A DNA stretch of 12,563 bases, taken from NCBI GenBank assembly GCA_002284615.2, contig MU069494.1:311371-323933 (forward strand). The letters run 5' to 3'. This stretch comes from Dunaliella salina. Lineage: Eukaryota > Chlorophyta > Chlorophyceae > Chlamydomonadales > Dunaliellaceae. Each line of letters opens with the position of its first letter. The stretch's first letter is position 1. The translations under genes and the position numbers were made by a program. The notes under the pieces were generated by a model, which did no database searches, was not told where the DNA came from, and saw only the letters and a list, made by a program, of their open reading frames with translations. Positions 1 to 6,950 of the stretch are shown piece after piece.

Positions 1-30
<30 letters not shown>
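1..30. repeat. (TG)n dinucleotide microsatellite
   Basis: Fifteen uninterrupted TG units begin the window, and the array may extend upstream. It codes for nothing; an open frame through it is a by-product of the repeat. Confidence 0.97.
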
Positions 31-31
<1 letters not shown>

Positions 32-312
32 TGCGCATTACAGGGCCAGATTTGCTTGTGTAACAAATGCTTCGTCCTACTCAAGCAGTCCTCTACCTCC
101 TTTCTTTTCAATTTCACAGATCAAGTCCGTCATCACCATCATTGGTACCTTCTCAGCCATAGCTTTCACTATCAGCCGGTTTGTACAAATGGGAATGGGT
201 GCTGGGTGAGGATTTCAGAATAAAGTGAGCTTTCCAGGACGCTGGCCTGTTTTGAAGTCACTCGCTTCTGTTTCTGGGGTATTTTGAGGCAGAGCTTGTA
301 CAGTGGATACCA
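31..312. other. Unannotated unique sequence, no gene recognised
   Basis: This stretch lies between the TG run and the left target-site duplication of the SINE-like insertion. The short open frames here show no motif, no codon pattern and no similarity to other parts of the window. Confidence 0.5.
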
Positions 313-339
313 TTGTCCTGTTGCGATGCCTGCACATTG
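313..339. repeat. Left target-site duplication of the SINE-like insertion
   Basis: This 27-base segment matches 525-551 at 24 of 27 positions. The three differences are G/A, T/C and T/C transitions. Each sits where one copy has CpG and the other has TpG or CpA. It abuts the inserted unit directly, as expected for target-primed reverse transcription. Confidence 0.8.
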
Positions 340-524
340 CAAAAAGCAATCAGCCGTTGTGTTACAGCCACCCCTGGTCGTTAGTGTATGGGGCGCACCA
401 ACCAGGTCTGTGGTTCAAATCCTAGGTCGGACGGAGGGTTTACGTTGGAGGCCTTTGGTGGGGACTGGTGGGAAGTCCTTTCCTTCATGCACACGGCCAA
501 ACGGCAAGCAATAATCTTTCTTTC
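340..524 (+). mobile_element. Putative tRNA-derived SINE (about 185 bp)
   Basis: The unit lies exactly between two 27-bp direct repeats. Its 5' part resembles a tRNA: a D-arm/A-box-like segment at 375-390, then AGGTC followed by GGTTCAAATCC at 404-422, which reads as variable loop, T-arm and B box. The arms no longer pair well, so it is tRNA-derived rather than a working tRNA. A body of about 100 nt follows. The 3' end (about 486-524) has a small GGCC-loop-GGC foldback and a pyrimidine tail of CTTT units. That 3' end resembles the 3' UTR end of the retrotransposon at 6305-6345. SINEs carry no protein; they are Pol III transcripts mobilised by a LINE partner. The 28 nt at 340-367 upstream of the tRNA-like head are unexplained. 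Confidence 0.68.
375..422 (+). promoter_or_regulatory. Internal Pol III promoter: A-box-like and B box
   Basis: TGGTCGTTAGTG at 375-386 resembles a tRNA A box. GGTTCAAATCC at 412-422 is a near-consensus B box (GGTTCRANTCC). The start-to-start distance is 37 nt, slightly shorter than in most tRNA genes. The B box is convincing; the A box is degenerate. Confidence 0.6.
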
Positions 525-551
525 TTGTCCTGTTGCAATGCCCGCACATCG
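525..551. repeat. Right target-site duplication of the SINE-like insertion
   Basis: This is the partner of 313-339 (24/27 identical) and starts directly after the CTTT-rich tail of the inserted unit. Confidence 0.8.
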
Positions 552-1866
552 TGCCGCCTGGGTGACTCTTAGTAATGTCTGGCTGCGTCTAGGCAGGCCT
601 GGGCAGAGCTTGCATCCGTCATGTCGGTACATTTTGCTGCCTGAGCGAGCATAAGTAACATTGTGGCACCAGGGATTGAGGACAGGGACTTCTTGGGGGT
701 TGTTATGCATTTTGTGGTTGTTTTGGTGGAGAGCATGCCCGGCCCTGTCTATGCCTGCTTGGCATGCCATGCCCAGTTGGTCATTGTGCTCTTCCAATGC
801 TACCAGATGAATGCTGCTTGATAAATGTGTCTCTCATATGCCTGCTTGGCCAGTGTGCTCTTTGGCTTCATGGGTATGCTTGGCCTCCTTGCTGCTGCCA
901 CGGTTCGGATGGAAACCGAGACACAGCTGGAAAACTGGGGAACCCTTGCAAGATGGATGTGCAGAAGCAAGGCACACTGACTAATTTCAACCATGCACGT
1001 CTCCTTTACAGATTAATTGTCTTACAAAGCTGATTAGGCCAACGGTGCCCAGGGGAAGATTTGTTTTACATGTCCGAAACATTTGAACCCTTTCTGGTAA
1101 ACCTGATGGGCAACACTTTTTCGCACAGGCATCGCACCGTGCTCTGTGTCGCGCAGGTTTCATTTTTCTTTGCTTTGTACAATTTTTTTTTGAATTTTTT
1201 TGTGCGTCATGTCAGCATTTCCTCTACAAGTTTGCTTTAAATAAGCACTATAAATCCGATTTCTTTGGCGCACTCAGATGCGCATGGAGTAAGTAAATGC
1301 TTGATAGATGAAGGTGCTAATGGAAGTCAAACTCAATCATGTTTGGTTGCTTACAAGCTTTTGTTCGCGCTTTCATGATAGTCTTGAAGATGGAAAGTAT
1401 GATGGCCCAAAGCTTCAGATAGTCAAATGGCACCTGACTGCTTGCCTGCTCTTTGCCCTTCATATGGTGCACCTGTAGCACCTCCCATGCCCTGCAACAT
1501 GGGAGGGCTTGGTGCCCTGCAGGAGTGCACCTAGCCGCACACACACAACATGAATATGAATCGTCATCATCAAGCGCTCAGCAATTGTGGTGAAGCTACC
1601 AGAGAAGAAAATGTTGAACCCTGTTTTGTTGCGATGGACGCATGCTACAGGGATTGCAGGGATAACAGAAGTGAGGCCCTCAGTCAAGGCGCGCGACTGC
1701 GAGCCTGCTCGCAAAGAGAAACTATACTGAAACATATTGTTATTGTCTTGTTGTAGAAAAGTGGACACATCCTGAGCCTCGCAATGGGTATATAAAGATT
1801 CATACTTAATGCGAAGTGAAACTACCTGAGGGTGTGTGAAAAAAAGATGGCTGTTTTTCATCTTGA
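552..1866. other. Unannotated region, no gene recognised
   Basis: I read all frames here and found no domain motif and no reading frame resembling a gene. Visible items are a weak partial duplication around ATGCCTGCTTGGC (750 and 838), T-rich runs at about 1165-1202, and the long foldback at 1466-1531. Open frames at 1317-1873 overlap on both strands and look like chance. Confidence 0.5.
1466..1531. repeat. Long imperfect inverted repeat (foldback)
   Basis: CCTCCCATG at 1481-1489 pairs perfectly with CATGGGAGG at 1498-1506 across an 8-nt loop. Outside this, CACC pairs with GGTG, CTGTAG pairs with CTGCAG (one G-U), and GGTGCAC (1466-1472) pairs with GTGCACC (1525-1531), with small bulges. It could be a hairpin RNA precursor, a cruciform or a foldback element remnant. 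No sequence feature decides between these. Confidence 0.7.
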
Positions 1867-2255
1867 AGATCATGAGTAGCCTTTGCCACGCATGCGCACT
1901 GCGCAGTGCACTCCTCCCTCCAAACCACAGGTCCGTTTGCCACCTTCATGCTCCTGCCCCACTGGAGAGGCTTCAGCTGTAACGCTTACAAGAGTTGGCT
2001 TAGCCAGTACCCAGATCTTGCAAAAGTGCTTGCCAAATTCCCAGCGAGAAACACCCGGGGTCAGGCACCACAATAATGGTTTAATACCATACCCAGTCCC
2101 ACTCCATTTTCATATCTTATGCAACTTATTGTTGTGTGGAAACCTAATGCTAGACTAATGCTAGATAGCGCATACAAAGACTGGTTCCAACTCCTCCAGC
2201 AAGATGTACCAGCCTGTTGGATCCTCCACATCCAGCCAGGCCACTGCGTCCATCA
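1867..2255 (+). pseudogene. Retrotransposon fragment: C-terminal part of the conserved QPPH domain (copy 1)
   Basis: The translation matches the corresponding domain in copy 2 (10230-10610) but changes frame several times. Shared landmarks are a CTPPSKP-like stretch read out of frame at about 1905-1925, a VLAKFP-type segment at about 2020-2045, a LIVVWKPNAR block at about 2125-2155, and DWFQLLQQDVPA at about 2180-2215. The QPPH motif itself is upstream of the truncation and absent. Function is unknown; see the copy 2 entry for the methyltransferase-like hypothesis. It is a dead fragment. Confidence 0.6.
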
Positions 2256-2850
2256 CTTTCTGGTACAGGTGTTTATAAACCAGTAAGGGACACTGCTCAA
2301 CCCTCCCAACGTTTACAACTGCACATAAAACCCAATGGCCATGGGCCTACCCATACCATCACTAGGACAGAACTTGTGGGTATCCTTGTGGCACTCCAAC
2401 ACAAGCAAACTAACTGAACTAAAGTTGAACTAAAATTGCCACCGATAGTTCATCCTACCTCCTCCGATTTCAAATCAAGTCCTTAATCCAATGTGCATGA
2501 GATATCACCTGCACACAGAGCTCATTCATGCAATATCACCCATATTAGAACAATCCCCTCACCCTACTCATTTCTACAAAGTCAAAGCCCACTCTGGCAT
2601 TTTAGGAAATGAGGGGGCTAATGCATGCACTCGCACCGCAGCCCTCTCTCACGCCATAGACATTGCACTCCCAGATGCCAGGGACCCATTCAACAATTTT
2701 TATTGGCTTTCATTGACGACCTCCTCCTCACGAGGCGATGGCATACACCACCCCCACGCTTTCCCCACGTACTACCTCACCAACCTCAACGACAAACTTA
2801 AAGCACACATACACAAGAAACAAGCTCGGCTCTGCTGACACCTCCGGCTA
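2256..2850 (+). pseudogene. Retrotransposon RNase H domain, broken (copy 1)
   Basis: RNase H degrades the RNA strand of RNA/DNA hybrids. Still visible are GTGVY at about 2263-2280, the catalytic Glu in TRTEL (E at 2370-2372), an Asp in ATDSS (D at 2444-2446), and the HSGILGNEG block with His at 2590-2592. The first catalytic Asp (YTDG) is missing because this copy lacks the segment found in copy 2 at about 10607-11025. The last catalytic Asp reads as Asn (2620-2622). Frames change at about 2415-2490 and again near 2800. A conserved DARDPF-YWLSL block follows at about 2675-2715. It is inactive as it stands. Confidence 0.75.
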
Positions 2851-3235
2851 CCACTACCAGAGATGGCAGAAACTTAGTGATGCCATACCACCAACTACCA
2901 CTGCAAATACTGAATCTCGCAACCCAACCTTTCAACTTGCTAACAAAGAGATCAGCAATTCCTTCTGGAAAAATCCAATAATTACCCTTAAACAGCAAAT
3001 AAATATAATGAAGTATCGTACGGATGCACTATACAATCAGAGTCATGTTTTCAAATTCAACTCTTCCAGTAATGGAAGATGCCCACTATGTGACGATATG
3101 GACCGCATTGACCACATACTCCTCAGGTGTACAAACTCAACAATGAGCGGGATGCACACCAACAGACACAATGCAGCCCTAAGTCTTTGTGTAAAAGCCC
3201 TCAGAAAAGGCCGGTATGGCTGATCCCTTATTGGC
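2851..3235 (+). pseudogene. Retrotransposon linker and CCHC zinc finger (copy 1)
   Basis: This is a good open stretch with EISNSFWKNP, MKYRTDALYNQ and then a Cys-x2-Cys-x7-His-x4-Cys finger. Its ligand codons are at 3080-3082, 3089-3091, 3113-3115 and 3128-3130. Next comes NRHN, matching the Arg-His that follows the CCHC finger in R2-type elements. In R2 this finger and the adjacent RLE bind and cut target DNA. The frame closes at a TGA at 3221-3223. The equivalent copy 2 position continues into a Ser-Ser-Leu-Ile-Gly block. Confidence 0.75.
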
Positions 3236-3386
3236 ATGGATGGCTGCAGTAACGAGAGACTCCTGGATCAGGGGCATACAAAGTCCCTGGGAACATATCA
3301 AGAGCTATTCCAGGCTGGGTTTTCCCTTATGGTACTGGCTCCCCTGCCCAGCACCAAGCCCGCCCTGATGCTATCTTTGTGCGCCC
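3236..3386 (+). pseudogene. Retrotransposon restriction-like endonuclease, first part (copy 1)
   Basis: The GMDGCSNERL block is followed by a frameshift near 3275. The RPDAIFVR motif then holds the Pro-Asp of the PD-(D/E)XK core at 3364-3369. The coding stretch breaks off at 3386, exactly where the solo LTR starts, and resumes at 3855. The matching ELK half of the motif lies at 5803-5811, after both insertions. Confidence 0.75.
3383..3386. repeat. Left target-site duplication (GCCC) of the solo LTR
   Basis: GCCC here is repeated at 3855-3858 on the other side of a TGTCA...TGACA unit. It is short, but removing the unit and one GCCC keeps the host retrotransposon in frame. Confidence 0.7.
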
Positions 3387-3854
3387 TGTCACATCAAATT
3401 AGTGGCATTGCTGAATCATGGTACAAACATGTGTGTGATGTGTGACCTGTATTTAAGTGGGGTAGTTTTAATGGGTTCTCTCTCTTATTTAATCTTCTGT
3501 ACCACCTTTCCTTGAGGTTCGGCTCCTTTTCTGTTATCCCTGGCCTTGTGCCAGGGGTGCCCTGTCCCTGATGTAACGCTAACCTGGTGAAGCTGGTCCA
3601 CACCTGCTGTGTCTGCCCAAAGAATTCTCTGTGTGCTGCAGCCAAGCCAGCACTCTAGCTCAAGAACAGCCAAGCAGCAGCATGAAGAGCAAGCAGAGCG
3701 AGCAGTAGCAGTCCACTCGCACCCCAAGCCCTCAGCTCGAGTGAACCTGTCCCTTGTCGGATGGCTTTTGCCGACTCTGGACCTAAAACCCTTTCATTGA
3801 ATGTGACCTGCTTCAACAACATTAAAAGTGCAGTGACAGTGATTGAGCATGACA
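3387..3854. mobile_element. Putative solo LTR, 468 bp
   Basis: The unit starts TGTCA and ends TGACA, the TG...CA ends with short inverted repeats typical of LTRs. It is flanked by a 4-bp duplication, GCCC. It interrupts the RLE coding region of copy 1 between RPDAIFVRP and PGRQTHFDP. A TATTTAA box lies at 3450-3456, suggesting plus-strand orientation, though this is weak. No gag/pol, primer-binding site or polypurine tract is present, so it is a recombined solo LTR. I cannot say whether it is Ty1/copia or Ty3/gypsy. Open frames inside it on both strands are chance. Confidence 0.78.
3450..3456 (+). promoter_or_regulatory. TATA-like box in the LTR
   Basis: TATTTAA lies about 63 bp inside the LTR. 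It would fit a U3 promoter with transcription starting about 30 bp downstream, but an isolated TATA match is weak evidence. Confidence 0.35.
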
Positions 3855-3907
3855 GCCCTCTTCCAGGCAGGCAAACTCACTTTGATCCTTACAAGATCCC
3901 TCCTCAA
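3855..3907 (+). pseudogene. Retrotransposon RLE, middle part between two insertions (copy 1)
   Basis: This short exon-like remnant encodes LPGRQTHFDPYKIPPQ. It aligns with PG-PAHLHPSKIPD of copy 2 at about 12180-12225. The first 4 bases are the LTR target-site duplication. At 3907 the minus-strand insertion begins, and the next codon (Asp of DRDIHL) is at 5782. Confidence 0.8.
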
Positions 3908-4026
3908 AGAAAGAAAAACTACGTAGGCAGAGAAACTCTCCCTACATCAATTAAGGAAAAGGTGACACATTGGCTCAAAAAAAGAGCCGTGTGCGCCCTT
4001 CACCTCAAGGTATGAAAAAGAGAATG
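3908..4026 (-). other. 3' UTR of the minus-strand element with a GGCTC/GAGCC hairpin
   Basis: Bases 3972-3988 form GGCTC-A7-GAGCC. From there to the tail the sequence matches 9911-9995 (opposite orientation) with only two substitutions and a 2-nt loop length change. Sharing between two separate insertions marks it as the family's 3' end, probably the part recognised by the reverse transcriptase. Confidence 0.75.
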
Positions 4027-5778
4027 CTAATGTGGGTCTGGAAGGTTATTAGAAGCACCTGGCTCTAGAGCCTGGCTGTGGGAAGTATTTTTGGTTTCAA
4101 TAGCGCGGCGTGTGGTGACTAGTTTGTGGGCATATTGAACAGAATGGGCATGAAGTTGTTGAGCAAGCTTCGTGGCACGCTGGTGATCCAATCCTAGATG
4201 TATGAATTGCTTCAGGGTATGCTCAGTGTAAATAGTTCCACCTACACCCAGGAGAATAGGGTGGATTGCAACAGCTTTAGCGTTAATAAGTTTACAAAGG
4301 TCTGCATGCTGCTGCTTTGCTGCGTTCAACTGATGCTCTGGCCTTGTGTCTTCACAGAACTTGATTTCTATTAGGTGCACATGGCGTTCATTTGCACGAA
4401 GTTCATGGGGTTGCCTCATGCAACTAGTTCTGGTGGTCCTCCATGAGGAGCTGCGCAAAGTGTGATTGGAATGGGTAGAAGAAACATCATTAGAAGTATG
4501 TTTGGCATTAAAAGGGGTGATCAAAACAGCATCTGGTCGACTGGAGTTGAGTCTTTTCCTCTCTGGAAGGTTACAAGGGAAGAAGTAAGCAGGTAAAGTT
4601 CTATTTGAGGCATGTGCAGGGAGTTGGAGGCTGTGTTGAGCAAGCTTAAAATCGCTCCTTATGTCTGTGTAGACCAGGCCTGCCCCTACAGGGTATTTGC
4701 TGAGAGCTTTTGTAATCATTCTGCCTGCAATGTTATGGCGTTCAGTTCTCATGTTGGAGGTGATATGATTTTGGCAGCCTGAGAGCATGTGTAGTGCGCT
4801 GTCCAAATGATGGCAGCCTTGGAGGGGGCAAGATGGATCAGTTGACTTTTTGAAACGCACTGCATGTTTTTGGTTGTAGATGGTGCCCGTGCGGTACTGC
4901 AGGATGGTACGCTTCATGGGTACAGAGATGTTGGGCATATTTCTGAAGGCATTGCTGATTTTTTTATTTACTTGCAGTAATAGGTTTTGATAATAAGAGT
5001 AGTAACCTGTTTTGGCATTGGCATATCCAAGCTTGTGTTTAGAATGCATGTGGGATTTGAGAGCATCTTGGAGATTGGGGAGATAGGTGAGCTTGTGGCT
5101 GGGTGGTGGACCCGTAGATGTGCCTGCAGCATGTCCTCTTTCTTCCTTGGCTAACCAGAANATATTTGTAAATGGATTTCCACCAGGACCTGCACCAGGG
5201 ATCTCGGTGTCTGCCACACAGTTCTGGGCTTGCTTTGCCTGATGCTTTGCAACGGCATCTGCACATTCATTTCCAGCGATGCCAGGATGGGACTTCACTT
5301 TGTAAATTCGAATTTTGGTATGGAAGTTTCTAATGAGCGTTGAAATCATTTTAAGGATGTCTCCTTGGATATGCCTCAGATGTCTTTCAGGATAGAGAAG
5401 CTGTTTACGTATTTGATTGAAAGAGGTGAAACTGTCTGATGCAGTATCTGCATTTTTGGTGATGATAGCAGCAGCAATTGCTGCTAATTCAGCTCTTGTG
5501 ATGGTTTTAGTAATCCCGGCACCGTTTGGTTCTACAAAATTCTTGGTGTCAGTGGACGGGCAGTAGACGCCTGCTCCGATTTCTAGTTTACCATTATGGA
5601 CAAGGCAGCTGCCATCTGTGTATGCCCACGTCCTCCAGTCAGCAACTTTAAGAGTTAGGAGAGTACTAGATTTGCTGGGCACCAAGTTTGTACCTTGGAT
5701 ACTCATTTGTGAATAACTAGGCTGCTTGGAGACGTGTTGTTTGTCAAATGGGAGGCGTTCCAGTTTATTGAAACCTGG
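3908..5778 (-). mobile_element. 5'-truncated non-LTR retrotransposon, second Dualen/RandI-like subfamily, nested in copy 1
   Basis: Read on the minus strand, it runs from within the region before RNase H at 5778, through RNase H, CCHC and RLE, to a stop at 4027-4029, a roughly 120-nt 3' UTR and a short CTTT tail at 3908-3918. Outer flanks share only CAA (3905-3907 and 5779-5781), so the target-site duplication is 3-4 bp or unclear. The reading frame is undamaged, unlike both plus-strand copies, so this is a younger insertion. Reverse transcriptase and any start codon lie in the missing 5' part, so it is dead on arrival. Confidence 0.82.
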
Positions 5779-5796
5779 CAAGACAGGGATATTCAT
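4027..5796 (-). CDS. Retrotransposon RNase H - CCHC - restriction-like endonuclease polyprotein, 5'-partial
   Basis: The frame is 589 codons, but residues 1-6 come from antisense target sequence (5779-5796); element sequence starts at residue 7, so the Met is not a real start. RNase H spans about residues 55-190 with all four carboxylates: D61 (YTDGS), E103 (RAEL), D121 and D180 (GNECAD), plus H170. A CCHC finger follows, C323-x4-C328-x7-H336-x4-C341, then RTERH at 350-354. The RLE has R420-P421-D422 and E477-I-K479, a PD-(D/E)XK core with a longer insertion than in copies 1 and 2. The conserved end has LLGVGGTIY (515-523) and a terminal PDPH. Residue 212 is undetermined (ATN at 5161-5163: Ile, or Met if N is G). 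It would act in cleaving the target and removing template RNA; the polymerase is missing. Confidence 0.85.
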   Translation of the reverse strand: MNIPVLPGFNKLERLPFDKQHVSKQPSYSQMSIQGTNLVPSKSSTLLTLKVADWRTWAYTDGSCLVHNGKLEIGAGVYCPSTDTKNFVEPNGAGITKTITRAELAAIAAAIITKNADTASDSFTSFNQIRKQLLYPERHLRHIQGDILKMISTLIRNFHTKIRIYKVKSHPGIAGNECADAVAKHQAKQAQNCVADTEIPGAGPGGNPFTNXFWLAKEERGHAAGTSTGPPPSHKLTYLPNLQDALKSHMHSKHKLGYANAKTGYYSYYQNLLLQVNKKISNAFRNMPNISVPMKRTILQYRTGTIYNQKHAVRFKKSTDPSCPLQGCHHLDSALHMLSGCQNHITSNMRTERHNIAGRMITKALSKYPVGAGLVYTDIRSDFKLAQHSLQLPAHASNRTLPAYFFPCNLPERKRLNSSRPDAVLITPFNAKHTSNDVSSTHSNHTLRSSSWRTTRTSCMRQPHELRANERHVHLIEIKFCEDTRPEHQLNAAKQQHADLCKLINAKAVAIHPILLGVGGTIYTEHTLKQFIHLGLDHQRATKLAQQLHAHSVQYAHKLVTTRRAIETKNTSHSQALEPGASNNLPDPH

Positions 5797-6210
5797 CTTG
5801 TTGAACTAAAATGCTGTCCCGACACAAACCCCTCCACCACTCTACAGCGTGCAGTGACCCAACAGTATCACACTATATCCAGACTTAGAACCCGCAGCTC
5901 AAGAATTCCAAACAGGAACAAAGTGACTTTACACATCAACTTAATTGGTGTGGTCGGTACCATTCACAACGAGTATACAATAACACCCCTTATATATCTG
6001 GGCCCTACTAAAGAAAGGGCCAAATCGCTAGCAGCCAAGCTTAGGGACTATGCCATCCGAAGAGTAACCACTATCAAAAACACTAGACACGCTCTTTGCT
6101 CTCAGGAGGCCTCTGGGATGGGGTTTGCTGGGCGCGCGACAGCAAAGGAAGGGAGAAGGAGAGTCCGGGCGTCCATAAGCATGGTGAGCAAACCTCCAGA
6201 TCCCCATTAG
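5779..6210 (+). pseudogene. Retrotransposon RLE, C-terminal part (copy 1)
   Basis: The frame resumes after the minus-strand insertion with DRDIHLVELK. E (5803-5805) and K (5809-5811) complete the PD-(D/E)XK motif begun at 3364. Downstream, VTLHINLIGVVGTIHNEYT (about 5923-5980) and LGPTKERAKSLAAKL match copy 2 and, more loosely, the minus-strand protein. The C-terminus is PPDPH followed by TAG at 6208-6210, nearly identical to the minus-strand element's LPDPH stop. An ATG-like start for this frame at 5734 is inside the insertion and is not real. Confidence 0.82.
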
Positions 6211-6336
6211 ACCTGTTTTTGGCTCTCTGCTAGGCTAGCGGTGTCTAGTGTAGGTTCTGAGGCCTTCTGGTGAGGCATCTAGCTTTCCAGTTAGAGGATC
6301 TTCCCTTAATGCACGCGGCCTTTGGCTTGCGTAAAC
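6211..6336 (+). other. 3' UTR of retrotransposon copy 1
   Basis: About 125 nt lie between the stop and the pyrimidine tail. The last part, from about 6305 (ATGCACGCGGCC-TTT-GGC), forms a small GCC/GGC foldback. It resembles 486-520 in the SINE-like unit, including the step into CTTTCT repeats. Confidence 0.6.
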
Positions 6337-6911
6337 TTTCTCTTTTCTTTCCTTTCTTCTCTTTTCTTTTCTTTTCTTTTCTTTTCTTTTCTTTTCCTTT
6401 ATTTTCTTTTCTTTTCTTTTCTTTTCTTTTCTTTTCTTTTTCTTTCTTTTCTTTTCTTTTCTTTTCTTTTCTTTTCTTTTCTTTTCTTTTCTTTTCTTTT
6501 ATTTTATTTTTTCTTTTTTCTTTTCTTTTTTCTTTTCTTTTTTATTTTCTTTTTTATTTTCTTTTTCTTTTCTTTTTTCTTTTCTTTTTTTTCTCTTCTT
6601 TTTCTTTTCTTTTTTTCTTTTTTTCTTCTTTTCTTTTCTTTTCTTTCCTTTCCTTTCCTTTCCTTTTCTTTCCTTTCCTTTTCTTCTCTTCTCTTCTATT
6701 TTCTTTTCTTCTCTTCTATTTTCTTTTCTTTTCTTCTCTTTTATTTTCTTCTCTTCTCTTCTCTTCTCTTCTCTTTTCTTCTCTTCTCTTTTCTTTTTAA
6801 TTCTTTTCTTTTTTCTTTTCTTTTTTTTTCTTTTCTTTTCTTTTTTTTTCTTTTCTTTTCTTTTCTTTTCTTTTCTTTTCTTTTCTTTTCTTTTCTTTTC
6901 TTTACTTTTTC
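6337..6911. repeat. (TTTTC)n polypyrimidine tract, retrotransposon 3' tail
   Basis: About 575 bp of almost pure pyrimidine, mainly TTTTC units with TTTCC and TTCTC variants and rare A interruptions. It starts directly after the copy 1 3' UTR. Two other copies of the family end in short C/T repeats of the same type (3908-3918 reversed, 9976-9999), so it probably began as the element's 3' tail and expanded by slippage. Long open frames here (Phe/Ser/Leu only) are artefacts. The tract could form triplex DNA. Confidence 0.9.
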
Positions 6912-6950
6912 TGACTTAAATCACAGTTGGGTGAAGAGCTGATTGAATCA

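Larger units (their letters stand above)
1867..6911 (+). mobile_element. Non-LTR retrotransposon copy 1 (Dualen/RandI-like), 5'-truncated, decayed, with two nested insertions
   Basis: Own segments are about 1867-3386, 3855-3907 and 5779-6911. Order on the plus strand: end of the QPPH domain, RNase H, CCHC finger, RLE, stop at 6208-6210, 3' UTR, (TTTTC)n tail. The parts align domain by domain with copy 2 at 10200-12563. RNase H plus CCHC plus RLE in one non-LTR element is the set reported for Dualen, which also encodes AP endonuclease and reverse transcriptase. Those two are not seen here. A solo LTR and a minus-strand relative interrupt the RLE; removing both restores one frame. The 5' boundary near 1867 is judged from where similarity to copy 2 starts. 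Confidence 0.75.

Noticed and set aside
368..430. Functional tRNA gene
   Set aside because: The T-stem and acceptor stem do not pair and it is embedded in a unit bounded by target-site duplications; a SINE head explains it better.
381..797. 138-codon minus-strand frame
   Set aside because: It overlaps the SINE-like unit and its target-site duplication antisense and has no recognisable domain.
1460..1873. 137-codon minus-strand frame as a gene
   Set aside because: It overlaps an equally featureless frame on the other strand, has no motif and runs across the foldback.
3761..4015. 84-codon plus-strand frame as a gene
   Set aside because: It is a chimera of the LTR end, the 53-bp RLE middle segment and the antisense 3' UTR of the inserted element.
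5734..5778. Start of a 158-codon plus-strand frame
   Set aside because: The first 15 codons lie in the minus-strand insertion; the real coding sequence of that frame is the copy 1 RLE from 5779.
6270..6942. Long open frames of 176 and 206 codons in the polypyrimidine tract
   Set aside because: They consist almost only of Phe, Ser and Leu read from TTTTC repeats; no stop can arise in pure pyrimidine on this strand.
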